A stretch of 12,305 nt of DNA from Alistipes sp. (GTDB taxonomy: Bacteria; Bacteroidota; Bacteroidia; Bacteroidales; Rikenellaceae), in NCBI GenBank assembly GCA_017559685.1, contig JAFYQY010000040.1, positions 1 to 12,305 of the forward strand, given 5' to 3'. Below are positions 7,031-12,305 of the stretch, piece after piece. The notes beneath the pieces are model-generated. The model had not been told where the DNA came from, made no database searches, and worked only from the letters and a program-made list of their open reading frames with translations. A program made the position numbers and the translations under genes. Numbering within the stretch: position 1 is the first letter of the stretch; every line of letters starts with the position of its first letter.

Positions 7031-7059
7031 GTAGTGCGGAAATAAATAGAGAACGAAAG

Positions 7060-8370
7060 ATGGATAAACATAGCATATTGAACGACCTTGCGTCGATGCA
7101 GAGTCAGCCTGCCTATATTATGGCGATGGGTGTCGGTGGTGCCGGAGGCAACGCCGTCGAGCATATGTGGGAGATGCAGATCGAGGGTGTAAACCTCGCT
7201 GCTTGTAACACCGATAAGGTCGATTTGGATAAGTTGCACATCCCTGAGGAGAATAAAATTCTTATTGGCGATGGACTAGGAGCAGGATGTGACGCCGAAA
7301 AGGGTGCCAAGGCTGCTATTGCTTCGTTGGACAAGGTGCGAGATTTGCTCCTTGCCCGAGAGACCAAGATGCTCTTCTTGGCTGCGGGTATGGGTGCAGG
7401 AACAGGAACTGGTGCAGCTCCCGTAATTGCGGAGTTGGCACGTGAGATGGAGATTCTTACCGTAGCCATCGTAACAACCCCTCCTGTTAATGAGGGCCCT
7501 GCTAAGACTGCGCAGGCAAATGAGGGTATCGCCAAGTTGCGTAAATTTGTCGATGCAATTATCGTGTTGAGCAACGATGCGATTACTCAGCTCTATGGTC
7601 ATATGCCAGCAGCATCGGCATTTGACCGAGCGAATGATGTTGTTGCCTTTGCCGCTAAGGGTATTGCCGAGATTATCACCCACAATACTAACCTGGTACA
7701 CGTCGATTTTGCCGATGTGTGCAAGGTAATCCGAAATAGCGGTAGTGCCGTTATGGGTGTAGCTTCCGAGACGGGCGAGGATAGAGCCGATAAGGTTGTA
7801 GATAAGATTTTGGCATCGCCATTGTTTGGCAATGTCTCGATTAGTGGTGCTCGTGATGTGTTGATTAATATCTCGGTGTCGAGTATCGATGGCTTATCGT
7901 TGAACGAGGCGCATCGTGTACGTGACAGAGTGCAATACCACGCCAAGAGCGAGGACGAGAAGGGTAATACCCGCTTGACAAATATCATTTGGGGTATGAG
8001 TATCAAGCCAAATCTGCCCGAGGATGAGGTTGAGGTTGTGATTGTCGCTACGGGTTTCCCTGACGACAACTTTATGCCTCAGATCGACATCAAACCCGAG
8101 GATGAGGAGTCAACACCACAGCCTGTAGCTGGCGAGAATAAGGAGACTACTACGGTAGAGGACGAGCATTCGTCATTGCCTATACATCGCCCTGGACCAG
8201 CACCAATTGCTCGACCTCCTCGCAATTTTGCGGAGTTCGAGGAGTGTAAGCGTACTCCTGCATACATCGCACACAAGGTAACGCTCACTACTGCCTCAAA
8301 GACCCATCAGGTTGCAGGCGTGGAGAGCGAAGAGTCGGCACCAAGTGCAGATATGCCTGCATTGTTCTAA
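7060..8370 (+). CDS. ftsZ: Cell division GTPase FtsZ
   Basis: FtsZ is the tubulin-like GTPase that polymerises into the division ring. The 436-residue protein has the T1 loop GVGGAGGNAVEHM (24-36), NTD (50-52), the signature loop GAGTGTG (112-118), EGPAK (145-149), FDRANDVV (188-195) and the catalytic T7 segment HVDFADV (214-220). Several positions are unusual: the signature is normally GGGTGTG, the T3 region (ILIGDGLGAG, 67-76) is about four residues short compared with E. coli, the T7 Asn is His214, and an Arg that contacts GTP in other FtsZs is Lys149. The core ends near 335. An acidic/proline linker follows, then RTPAYIAHKV (398-407), resembling the Bacteroidota C-terminal peptide, and about 29 more residues. 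Lies 29 bp after ftsA. Confidence 0.96.
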   Translation: MDKHSILNDLASMQSQPAYIMAMGVGGAGGNAVEHMWEMQIEGVNLAACNTDKVDLDKLHIPEENKILIGDGLGAGCDAEKGAKAAIASLDKVRDLLLARETKMLFLAAGMGAGTGTGAAPVIAELAREMEILTVAIVTTPPVNEGPAKTAQANEGIAKLRKFVDAIIVLSNDAITQLYGHMPAASAFDRANDVVAFAAKGIAEIITHNTNLVHVDFADVCKVIRNSGSAVMGVASETGEDRADKVVDKILASPLFGNVSISGARDVLINISVSSIDGLSLNEAHRVRDRVQYHAKSEDEKGNTRLTNIIWGMSIKPNLPEDEVEVVIVATGFPDDNFMPQIDIKPEDEESTPQPVAGENKETTTVEDEHSSLPIHRPGPAPIARPPRNFAEFEECKRTPAYIAHKVTLTTASKTHQVAGVESEESAPSADMPALF

Positions 8371-8379
8371 ACGAGAGAG

Positions 8380-9681
8380 ATGAACGAGTGGATAGTATAT
8401 AGTGGTTTTACAGCCGAAAACACCGTCGAGATGGTAGCCTTGATGGTTGCTACGGCGTTGCTGTTGCTGATGTCGGGAATGATGTCGGCCTCGGAGGTTG
8501 CCTACTTCTCGTTGCAACCTTCCGATATTCGTCAGCTCAAACAGCGAAACTCGATTGCTTCGGAGAGTGTGCTGAAGTTGCTGAAGAACAGCGACTCGTT
8601 GCTTGCGACGATTCTCGTGGTAAATAATCTGGTCAATATCGCTATCGTAATCTGTTCGTCGAAGATTATTCATACGCTCTTTACCTTCACGAATGCGACG
8701 GTCGAGTTCCTTATTATAGGCGTGCTGGTAACATTTTTGTTACTCCTCTTTGGCGAGATTTTGCCAAAGATTGTGGCGCAGTCGTCGAATACGAAGGTGG
8801 CGCTGCTTTTTTCGCAACCGCTGTCGGTATTGAGAGTAGTGTTCTATCCATTCTCCTACATCCTTATCCGCACGAGTGGTCGTGTGGGCAAGATGGCATC
8901 GGCGAGTGGCGAGAATATCTCGATTGAGGAGTTGGCCGACGCTGTGGATATGACCACCGAGCCCGAGAGCGAGGAACAGAAGATTCTTTCGGGTATTGTG
9001 GGTATCGCTTCACGAGAGGTTGAAGATATTATGCGCCCTCGTATCGATATCAAGGCGGTGGAACTTACGATGACCTTTACCGAGGTTAAGAGTGTGATTA
9101 TCGAGACGGGCTACTCACGTCTGCCTGTCTATAACGAGGATCTCGACGATATCAAGGGCGTGTTGTTCGTCAAGGACTTGCTTGCGCACCTCTCGAAGGG
9201 CGACGAGTTCGGTTGGCAACAGCTTATCCGTGACCCATACTTTGTGCCTATGCACAAGAAGGTAAATGCCGTGTTGGAGGATTTTCAGAAGCAGAAGTTC
9301 CATATGGCTATCGTGGTCGATGAGTATGGCGCAACACAGGGCTTGATTTCGTTGGAGGATATCTTGGAGGAGGTTGTAGGCGAAATTTCCGACGAGAGCG
9401 ATGTCGACGAGTCGTTCTATCGTCGTCTGAACGAGAATACATACCTCTTTGAGGGTAAGACACATATTGTAGATGTGGTGCGAGTTCTCGATCTCGAGGA
9501 TGATATCTTCGAGGATGTTCAGGGACGTGCCGAGACTGTTGCGGGCTTGATGCTCGAGATAAATCGCAACTTCTTGAAGAAGGGCGACGAGGTGCAGGCT
9601 CACGGAATACGATTTATTGTCGACTCGATTGAGGGTCACCGCATCGATAAGATTAAAATCATTGTGAAGAGCAATGGGTAG
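8380..9681 (+). CDS. gldE: GldE-like membrane protein (DUF21, CBS pair, CorC/HlyC domain)
   Basis: The 433-residue protein has an N-terminal DUF21 domain with four hydrophobic helices (about 15-37, 75-97, 108-130, 142-163), including the conserved SASEVAYFSL (36-45) and LFGEILPKI (123-131). A CBS pair (about 217-340) contains MRPRIDIKAVE, GYSRLPVYNEDLDDIKG and VVDEYGATQGLISLEDILEE. A C-terminal CorC/HlyC domain (about 348-431) follows. This architecture is that of CNNM/CorC-type ion transport proteins. In Bacteroidota the family member is called GldE after gliding motility, but it also occurs in non-gliding Bacteroidales, so the gliding role should not be assumed. It starts nine bases after ftsZ and its last eight bases overlap the PPTase gene. 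Confidence 0.85.
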   Translation: MNEWIVYSGFTAENTVEMVALMVATALLLLMSGMMSASEVAYFSLQPSDIRQLKQRNSIASESVLKLLKNSDSLLATILVVNNLVNIAIVICSSKIIHTLFTFTNATVEFLIIGVLVTFLLLLFGEILPKIVAQSSNTKVALLFSQPLSVLRVVFYPFSYILIRTSGRVGKMASASGENISIEELADAVDMTTEPESEEQKILSGIVGIASREVEDIMRPRIDIKAVELTMTFTEVKSVIIETGYSRLPVYNEDLDDIKGVLFVKDLLAHLSKGDEFGWQQLIRDPYFVPMHKKVNAVLEDFQKQKFHMAIVVDEYGATQGLISLEDILEEVVGEISDESDVDESFYRRLNENTYLFEGKTHIVDVVRVLDLEDDIFEDVQGRAETVAGLMLEINRNFLKKGDEVQAHGIRFIVDSIEGHRIDKIKIIVKSNG

Positions 9682-10240
9682 CCGTGTCGTCATAGAGCCA
9701 ATCGCTTCGGAGGAGACTCTGCGTGCAAGCGCAGTGATCGAAGATGTGGCTTTTGTCGAGCAGTTTACTTCCGCCTCACGTCGCTGCGAGGTACTGGCGT
9801 GGCGAGCGATTGTCCGCCGAGAGTTGGGCTGCGATGTCGATATTTCGCACGGCGAATATGGTGCACCTACGGTCGATACCCCCAATACATATATAAGTGT
9901 CTCGCATAGTCGAGATAGGGTAGCGGTGCAGTTTGCCGATGGCGCTTGTGCCGTCGATATCGAGTCTGTTGAGCGAGATTTCCGCAGAGTGGCAACTCGC
10001 TATCTTACTTGCGAGGAGCAACAACTTGCCGAGCAGTACGACCTCTATGCCGAGATGTGGAGTGCAAAGGAGGCGCTCTACAAATATTATAAAAAGGGTG
10101 GGCTCGACTTTGCCAACGATATCTCGATTGTGGCGTATGATGCCGATAGGGGAGTGTTGCGATGCTCGATACTCGGTGGCGAGACGATAGAGGTAAAAGT
10201 AAAACGAGAGAGTGGTCTCGTAGTAGCATTGATAGATTAA
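9674..10240 (+). CDS. 4'-phosphopantetheinyl transferase, Sfp superfamily
   Basis: This enzyme moves the phosphopantetheine arm from CoA onto a carrier protein serine, turning apo-acyl carrier or peptidyl carrier proteins into active forms. The 188-residue protein carries the three family motifs: SVSHS (75-79), AVDIE (93-97, with the Mg-binding D95 and E97) and WSAKEALYK (129-137). It is a short Sfp-type protein. The ATG lies within the last codons of gldE (overlap 9674-9681), which suggests translational coupling. The sequence alone does not say whether it serves fatty acid ACP or another carrier; with no biosynthetic cluster nearby, ACP is the likeliest partner. Confidence 0.9.
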   Translation: MGSRVVIEPIASEETLRASAVIEDVAFVEQFTSASRRCEVLAWRAIVRRELGCDVDISHGEYGAPTVDTPNTYISVSHSRDRVAVQFADGACAVDIESVERDFRRVATRYLTCEEQQLAEQYDLYAEMWSAKEALYKYYKKGGLDFANDISIVAYDADRGVLRCSILGGETIEVKVKRESGLVVALID

Positions 10241-10253
10241 GAGAATAATAGAT

Positions 10254-11087
10254 ATGAACAATTTTTCGGAACTTAAAGCAATCGTAGAGCAGGCGTGGGA
10301 GAATCGTGCTATGCTCGAGCAGGAGGATGTTAAGGCGGCTATTCGTGCTGTTGTTGAGGCTGTGGATAAGGGCAAGCTTCGTACCGCCGAGCCTATCGAC
10401 TTGGAGAATAGCGAGTGGCAGGTAAACGAGTGGGTTAAGAAGGCAATTATTATGTACTTCCCGATTCAGAAGATGCGCACAATGCGTGCTGGCGAGTTGG
10501 AGTGGTACGATAAGATAGACCTCAAGCACGACTACGAGAAACTCGGCGTGCGTGTTGTTCCTCACGCAATGGCTCGCTACGGAGCCTATATCGCTCCTGG
10601 TGCGGTGCTTATGCCGTCGTATGTAAATATTGGAGCATACGTCGATTCGGGTACTATGGTCGATACTTGGGCAACAGTAGGCTCGTGTGCACAGATTGGT
10701 AAGAATGTTCACCTCTCGGGTGGTGTTGGCATCGGTGGCGTGTTGGAGCCTGTGCAGGCTGCACCCGTAATTGTCGAGGACAACTGCTTTATCGGCTCTC
10801 GTGCCATCATTGTTGAGGGTGCACACATCTGCCGTGAGGCCGTTATTGGTTCGAATACCGTAATTACCGGCTCAACCCATATTATCGACGTTACAGGCGA
10901 GGAGCCCGTAACATATAAGGGCTATGTTCCTGCTCGTTCGGTGGTTATACCTGGCACCTACGCCAAGAAATTCCCTGCTGGCGAGTTCAATGTTGCTTGC
11001 GCCCTTATTATCGGCAAGCGCAAGGAGTCAACCGACAAAAAGACGACTTTGAATGATGCGCTCCGTGATTTCGGCGTTCAAGCGTAA
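10254..11087 (+). CDS. dapD: Tetrahydrodipicolinate N-succinyltransferase
   Basis: DapD transfers a succinyl group from succinyl-CoA to tetrahydrodipicolinate in the succinylase route to meso-diaminopimelate and lysine. It is cytoplasmic, and members of the family form trimers. The 277-residue protein has an N-terminal helical region (1-100) and a left-handed beta helix (about 105-235) with the near-invariant block LMPSYVNIGAYVDSGTMVDTW (119-139) followed by ATVGSCAQIGKNVHLSGGVG (140-159). EDNCFIG (175-181) is also typical. It starts 13 bases after the PPTase stop, so is probably the last gene of the division operon. This ties a wall-precursor supply step to the Mur and Fts genes. The stop codon lies in the left arm of a long inverted repeat. 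Confidence 0.96.
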   Translation: MNNFSELKAIVEQAWENRAMLEQEDVKAAIRAVVEAVDKGKLRTAEPIDLENSEWQVNEWVKKAIIMYFPIQKMRTMRAGELEWYDKIDLKHDYEKLGVRVVPHAMARYGAYIAPGAVLMPSYVNIGAYVDSGTMVDTWATVGSCAQIGKNVHLSGGVGIGGVLEPVQAAPVIVEDNCFIGSRAIIVEGAHICREAVIGSNTVITGSTHIIDVTGEEPVTYKGYVPARSVVIPGTYAKKFPAGEFNVACALIIGKRKESTDKKTTLNDALRDFGVQA

Positions 11088-11210
11088 AAATCGTTTTGAT
11101 TGGTAAATTTTGCACCTTGCGTCGGTCTCCAAAATCCTCACATAGGCATACTATGCTGCGGTTTTGTCGCCTTGCAACGCACAAAATTTCCTCAATCAAA
11201 GCCGATTTTT
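11086..11210 (+). terminator. Long imperfect stem-loop at the end of dapD, possible terminator
   Basis: AAAAATCG (11086-11093) pairs with CGATTTTT (11203-11210) and TTTGATTG (11095-11102) with CAATCAAA (11193-11200). Further in, AAATTTTG (11105-11112) pairs with CAAAATTT (11182-11189). Together they enclose the first copy of the intergenic repeat. The right arm ends in a TTTTT run, and the left arm overlaps the last bases of the dapD stop codon. It may end the operon transcript, but the stem is long and interrupted, so efficiency is uncertain. Confidence 0.45.
11102..11198. repeat. Structured intergenic repeat, copy 1
   Basis: The first 85 bases match copy 2 (from 11221) at 76 positions, with the first 34 identical. 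Internal pairing is visible: CATAG (11141-11145) with CTATG (11151-11155) around a five-base loop, AAAA with TTTT outside it, TGCG (11118-11121) with CGCA (11178-11181), and AAATTTTG with CAAAATTT at the ends. No open frame here resembles a protein. It looks like a dispersed palindromic element of the genome or a structured RNA. Confidence 0.7.
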
Positions 11211-11220
11211 ATGGGGTAGA

Positions 11221-11317
11221 GGTAAATTTTGCACCTTGCGTCGGTCTCCAAAATGCTCACATAGGTCTACTATGCTCCGCTTTTGTCGCCTAACTTCGCA
11301 CAAAAATAATCTCATCA
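11221..11317. repeat. Structured intergenic repeat, copy 2
   Basis: This is a second copy of the preceding element, offset by 119 bases and in the same orientation. Differences fall mainly in the loop (GCATA becomes GTCTA) and at the inner stem: the C-G pair at 11136/11161 in copy 1 is G-C here (11255/11280), a compensatory change. The right edge diverges after CGCACAAAA. It is followed by a weaker pairing, TCTCA (11310-11314) with TGAGA (11330-11334), next to a run of six T. Confidence 0.68.
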
Positions 11318-11357
11318 TTTACGATTTTTTGAGATGATTGGTAAATTCAATTCCTAA

Positions 11358-11374
11358 TTTAGCCAATGGCTAAA
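11358..11374 (+). repeat. Small hairpin just upstream of birA
   Basis: TTTAGCC (11358-11364) and GGCTAAA (11368-11374) are perfect complements around AAT. The hairpin ends 11 bases before the birA ATG, so in an RNA reading through from upstream it would lie close to the ribosome site. A partial copy of the right arm (AGCTAA, 11375-11380) follows. No TAnnTTTG promoter is apparent between dapD and birA. Confidence 0.5.
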
Positions 11375-11385
11375 AGCTAATAAAA

Positions 11386-12105
11386 ATGATTTATCATTTC
11401 GACACCACCGTTTCGACAAACGACGATGCTCGCAACGAGAAGTATTGCGAGGGGGATGTCGTGTGGGCAGATTTCCAGACTGCGGGACGTGGTCAGCGAG
11501 GTCACGAGTGGCATAGTCGCAAGGGCGAGAATCTCACCTTCTCGGTAGTGCTAGAACCTACGTTTCTGCCTATCGCCGAGCAGTTTTCGGTCTCGGAGGT
11601 GGTGGCCTTGTCGTTGGTCGATATGTTGGCCGAATATGGTATCGAGACGAAGATTAAGTGGACGAACGATATCTACGTTGGCGACAAGAAGTTGGTTGGC
11701 ATTCTTATTGAGCACTCGCTCGCTTCGACCTCGTTGCGTCGCACCATTGTGGGCGTGGGCATAAATGTAAATCAAACCGAGTTTGATGCCTCGTTGCCAA
11801 ACCCTGTTTCGATGACGCAACTACTTGGTAGAGAGTTTGATGCGGAGCAGGTGCTGACGTGCTTTTTGAATTACCTGCAACGCAACTACGAACTGTTGCG
11901 CAGTGGTGAAAAAGAGACTTTGCACGATCGTTACAATGCGTTGCTCTATCGCAAAAACGAATATCACACCTATGCCCTGCCGAGTGGCGAGAAATTCTCG
12001 GCGAAAATCGTAGGTACAGCCCCTTCGGGCGCACTTTGTCTCGAAGATGAAGCGGGCGCAACGAAAGATTATTTGTTCAAAGAGATTGAGTTTATAATTT
12101 TTTAA
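11386..12105 (+). CDS. birA: Biotin--[acetyl-CoA-carboxylase] ligase, short form
   Basis: This enzyme activates biotin with ATP and attaches it to the biotin carrier domain of carboxylases in the cytoplasm. The 239-residue protein shows STND (10-13), the biotinyl-AMP loop [10 protein letters not shown] (33-42), KWTNDIYV (91-98), KKLVGILIE (101-109) and GVGINVNQ (123-130), with a small C-terminal domain (about 190-239). It starts directly with the catalytic domain and has no N-terminal helix-turn-helix, so it is a class I ligase and not a repressor of biotin genes. The start ATG is preceded by an A-rich stretch (taaaa). It stands apart from the division operon by about 300 bp of repeats. Confidence 0.94.
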   Translation: MIYHFDTTVSTNDDARNEKYCEGDVVWADFQTAGRGQRGHEWHSRKGENLTFSVVLEPTFLPIAEQFSVSEVVALSLVDMLAEYGIETKIKWTNDIYVGDKKLVGILIEHSLASTSLRRTIVGVGINVNQTEFDASLPNPVSMTQLLGREFDAEQVLTCFLNYLQRNYELLRSGEKETLHDRYNALLYRKNEYHTYALPSGEKFSAKIVGTAPSGALCLEDEAGATKDYLFKEIEFIIF

Positions 12106-12114
12106 CTATCTTTG
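12085..12114 (+). promoter_or_regulatory. Bacteroidota-type promoter for gcvH
   Basis: TATCTTTG at 12107-12114 matches the -7 consensus TAnnTTTG. ATTG at 12085-12088, 18 bp upstream, is a one-mismatch -33 box lying inside the last birA codons. Transcription would begin near 12120, leaving a leader of about 80 bases before the gcvH ATG. That leader has repeated GGAAAAC/TGAAAAC units (12124-12150) and then a strongly A/T-rich stretch (12151-12203). Confidence 0.7.
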
Positions 12115-12167
12115 TAAACGAACGGAAAACGGACAGCGGAAAACTGAAAACTAATTTCCAAATTTTT

Positions 12168-12186
12168 AATTTTGCATTTTTAATTT
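12168..12186 (+). repeat. A/T-rich leader motif before gcvH
   Basis: AATTTTGCATTTTTAATTT matches the block before ftsQ (AATTCTGCATTTTGAATTT, 4459-4477) at 17 of 19 positions. It ends 17 bases before the gcvH ATG and is embedded in further TTTTTAATT repeats. This may be a degenerate repeat shared by start regions in the genome; function is unknown. Confidence 0.4.
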
Positions 12187-12203
12187 TTAATTCAAATAAA
12201 ACT

Positions 12204-12305
12204 ATGGCAAACATTCCTGCTGAATTGAAGTATTCGAACGACCACGAGTGGTGTCGAGTAGAGGGCGAGTACGCCTATGTTGGTATTACCGATTTCGCAC
12301 AGAGC
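12204..12305 (+). CDS. gcvH: Glycine cleavage system H protein, N-terminal part
   Basis: The first 34 codons read [16 protein letters not shown] followed by [18 protein letters not shown], the standard start of GcvH, and the frame is cut by the window end. GcvH carries the aminomethyl group on a lipoyl-lysine between the P, T and L proteins of glycine cleavage. The lipoylated lysine lies beyond the window. It appears to have its own promoter at the end of birA. Whether other gcv genes follow cannot be seen. Confidence 0.93.
   Translation, partial: MANIPAELKYSNDHEWCRVEGEYAYVGITDFAQS

Noticed and set aside
10005..10826. Long open frame on the - strand opposite the PPTase gene and dapD
   Set aside because: It spans two well-supported genes and their junction, with no family resemblance.
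11096..11293. 65-codon + strand open frame over the intergenic repeat
   Set aside because: Its sequence simply follows the two repeat copies, giving the same peptide twice (FCTLR/FAPCVGL-like in different frames), and lacks a ribosome site or protein similarity.
11102..11317. Possible CRISPR array from two direct repeats
   Set aside because: Only two copies of about 85-97 bp with a 22-bp gap; CRISPR repeats are shorter, more numerous and regularly spaced, and no cas gene is present.

Overview
The window looks like chromosomal DNA from a Bacteroidota member, most likely order Bacteroidales and possibly Alistipes/Rikenellaceae-like. Three things point there: promoters of the TTTG-N19-TAnnTTTG type with no sigma70-like -35/-10 pair, A/T-rich start regions that mostly lack Shine-Dalgarno sequences, and GldE beside an Sfp-type phosphopantetheinyl transferase and a Bacteroidota-style division cluster. 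The genus is an inference. All genes run on the + strand.

Layout. (1) Positions 1-225 hold no full gene. They carry two copies of a 60-bp repeat, each encoding the C-terminal tail of an S1/P1-type nuclease, separated by a hairpin-rich REP-like segment. (2) 226-1826 holds two S1/P1 nuclease family genes in tandem. The first keeps all nine expected zinc ligands. The second has lost most of them and is probably not a nuclease. A strong intrinsic terminator (1843-1885) closes this unit. (3) 1883-1913 is a clear Bacteroidota promoter. It starts a tightly packed run: murG, murC, ftsQ, ftsA, ftsZ, gldE, PPTase gene, dapD (1951-11087). (4) 11088-11385 is non-coding and filled by two copies of a structured ~85-bp repeat plus hairpins. 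(5) birA (11386-12105), then a promoter and an A/T-rich leader for gcvH, which is cut by the window end.

How the genes work together. MurG and MurC make peptidoglycan precursors, and DapD makes the diaminopimelate precursor used in the same wall. FtsQ, FtsA and FtsZ build the division machine. This is the distal half of a dcw (division and cell wall) cluster with gldE, a PPTase gene and dapD joined to it. BirA and GcvH belong to cofactor and one-carbon metabolism and look separately transcribed.

Most of the window is housekeeping. The parts worth a second look are the nuclease array with its degenerate paralogue and recoded tail copies, the coiled-coil insert in FtsQ, the altered nucleotide-binding loops of FtsZ, and the paired structured repeat after dapD, which shows one compensatory base-pair change. 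I do not see a defence system, CRISPR array, insertion sequence, tRNA or rRNA.
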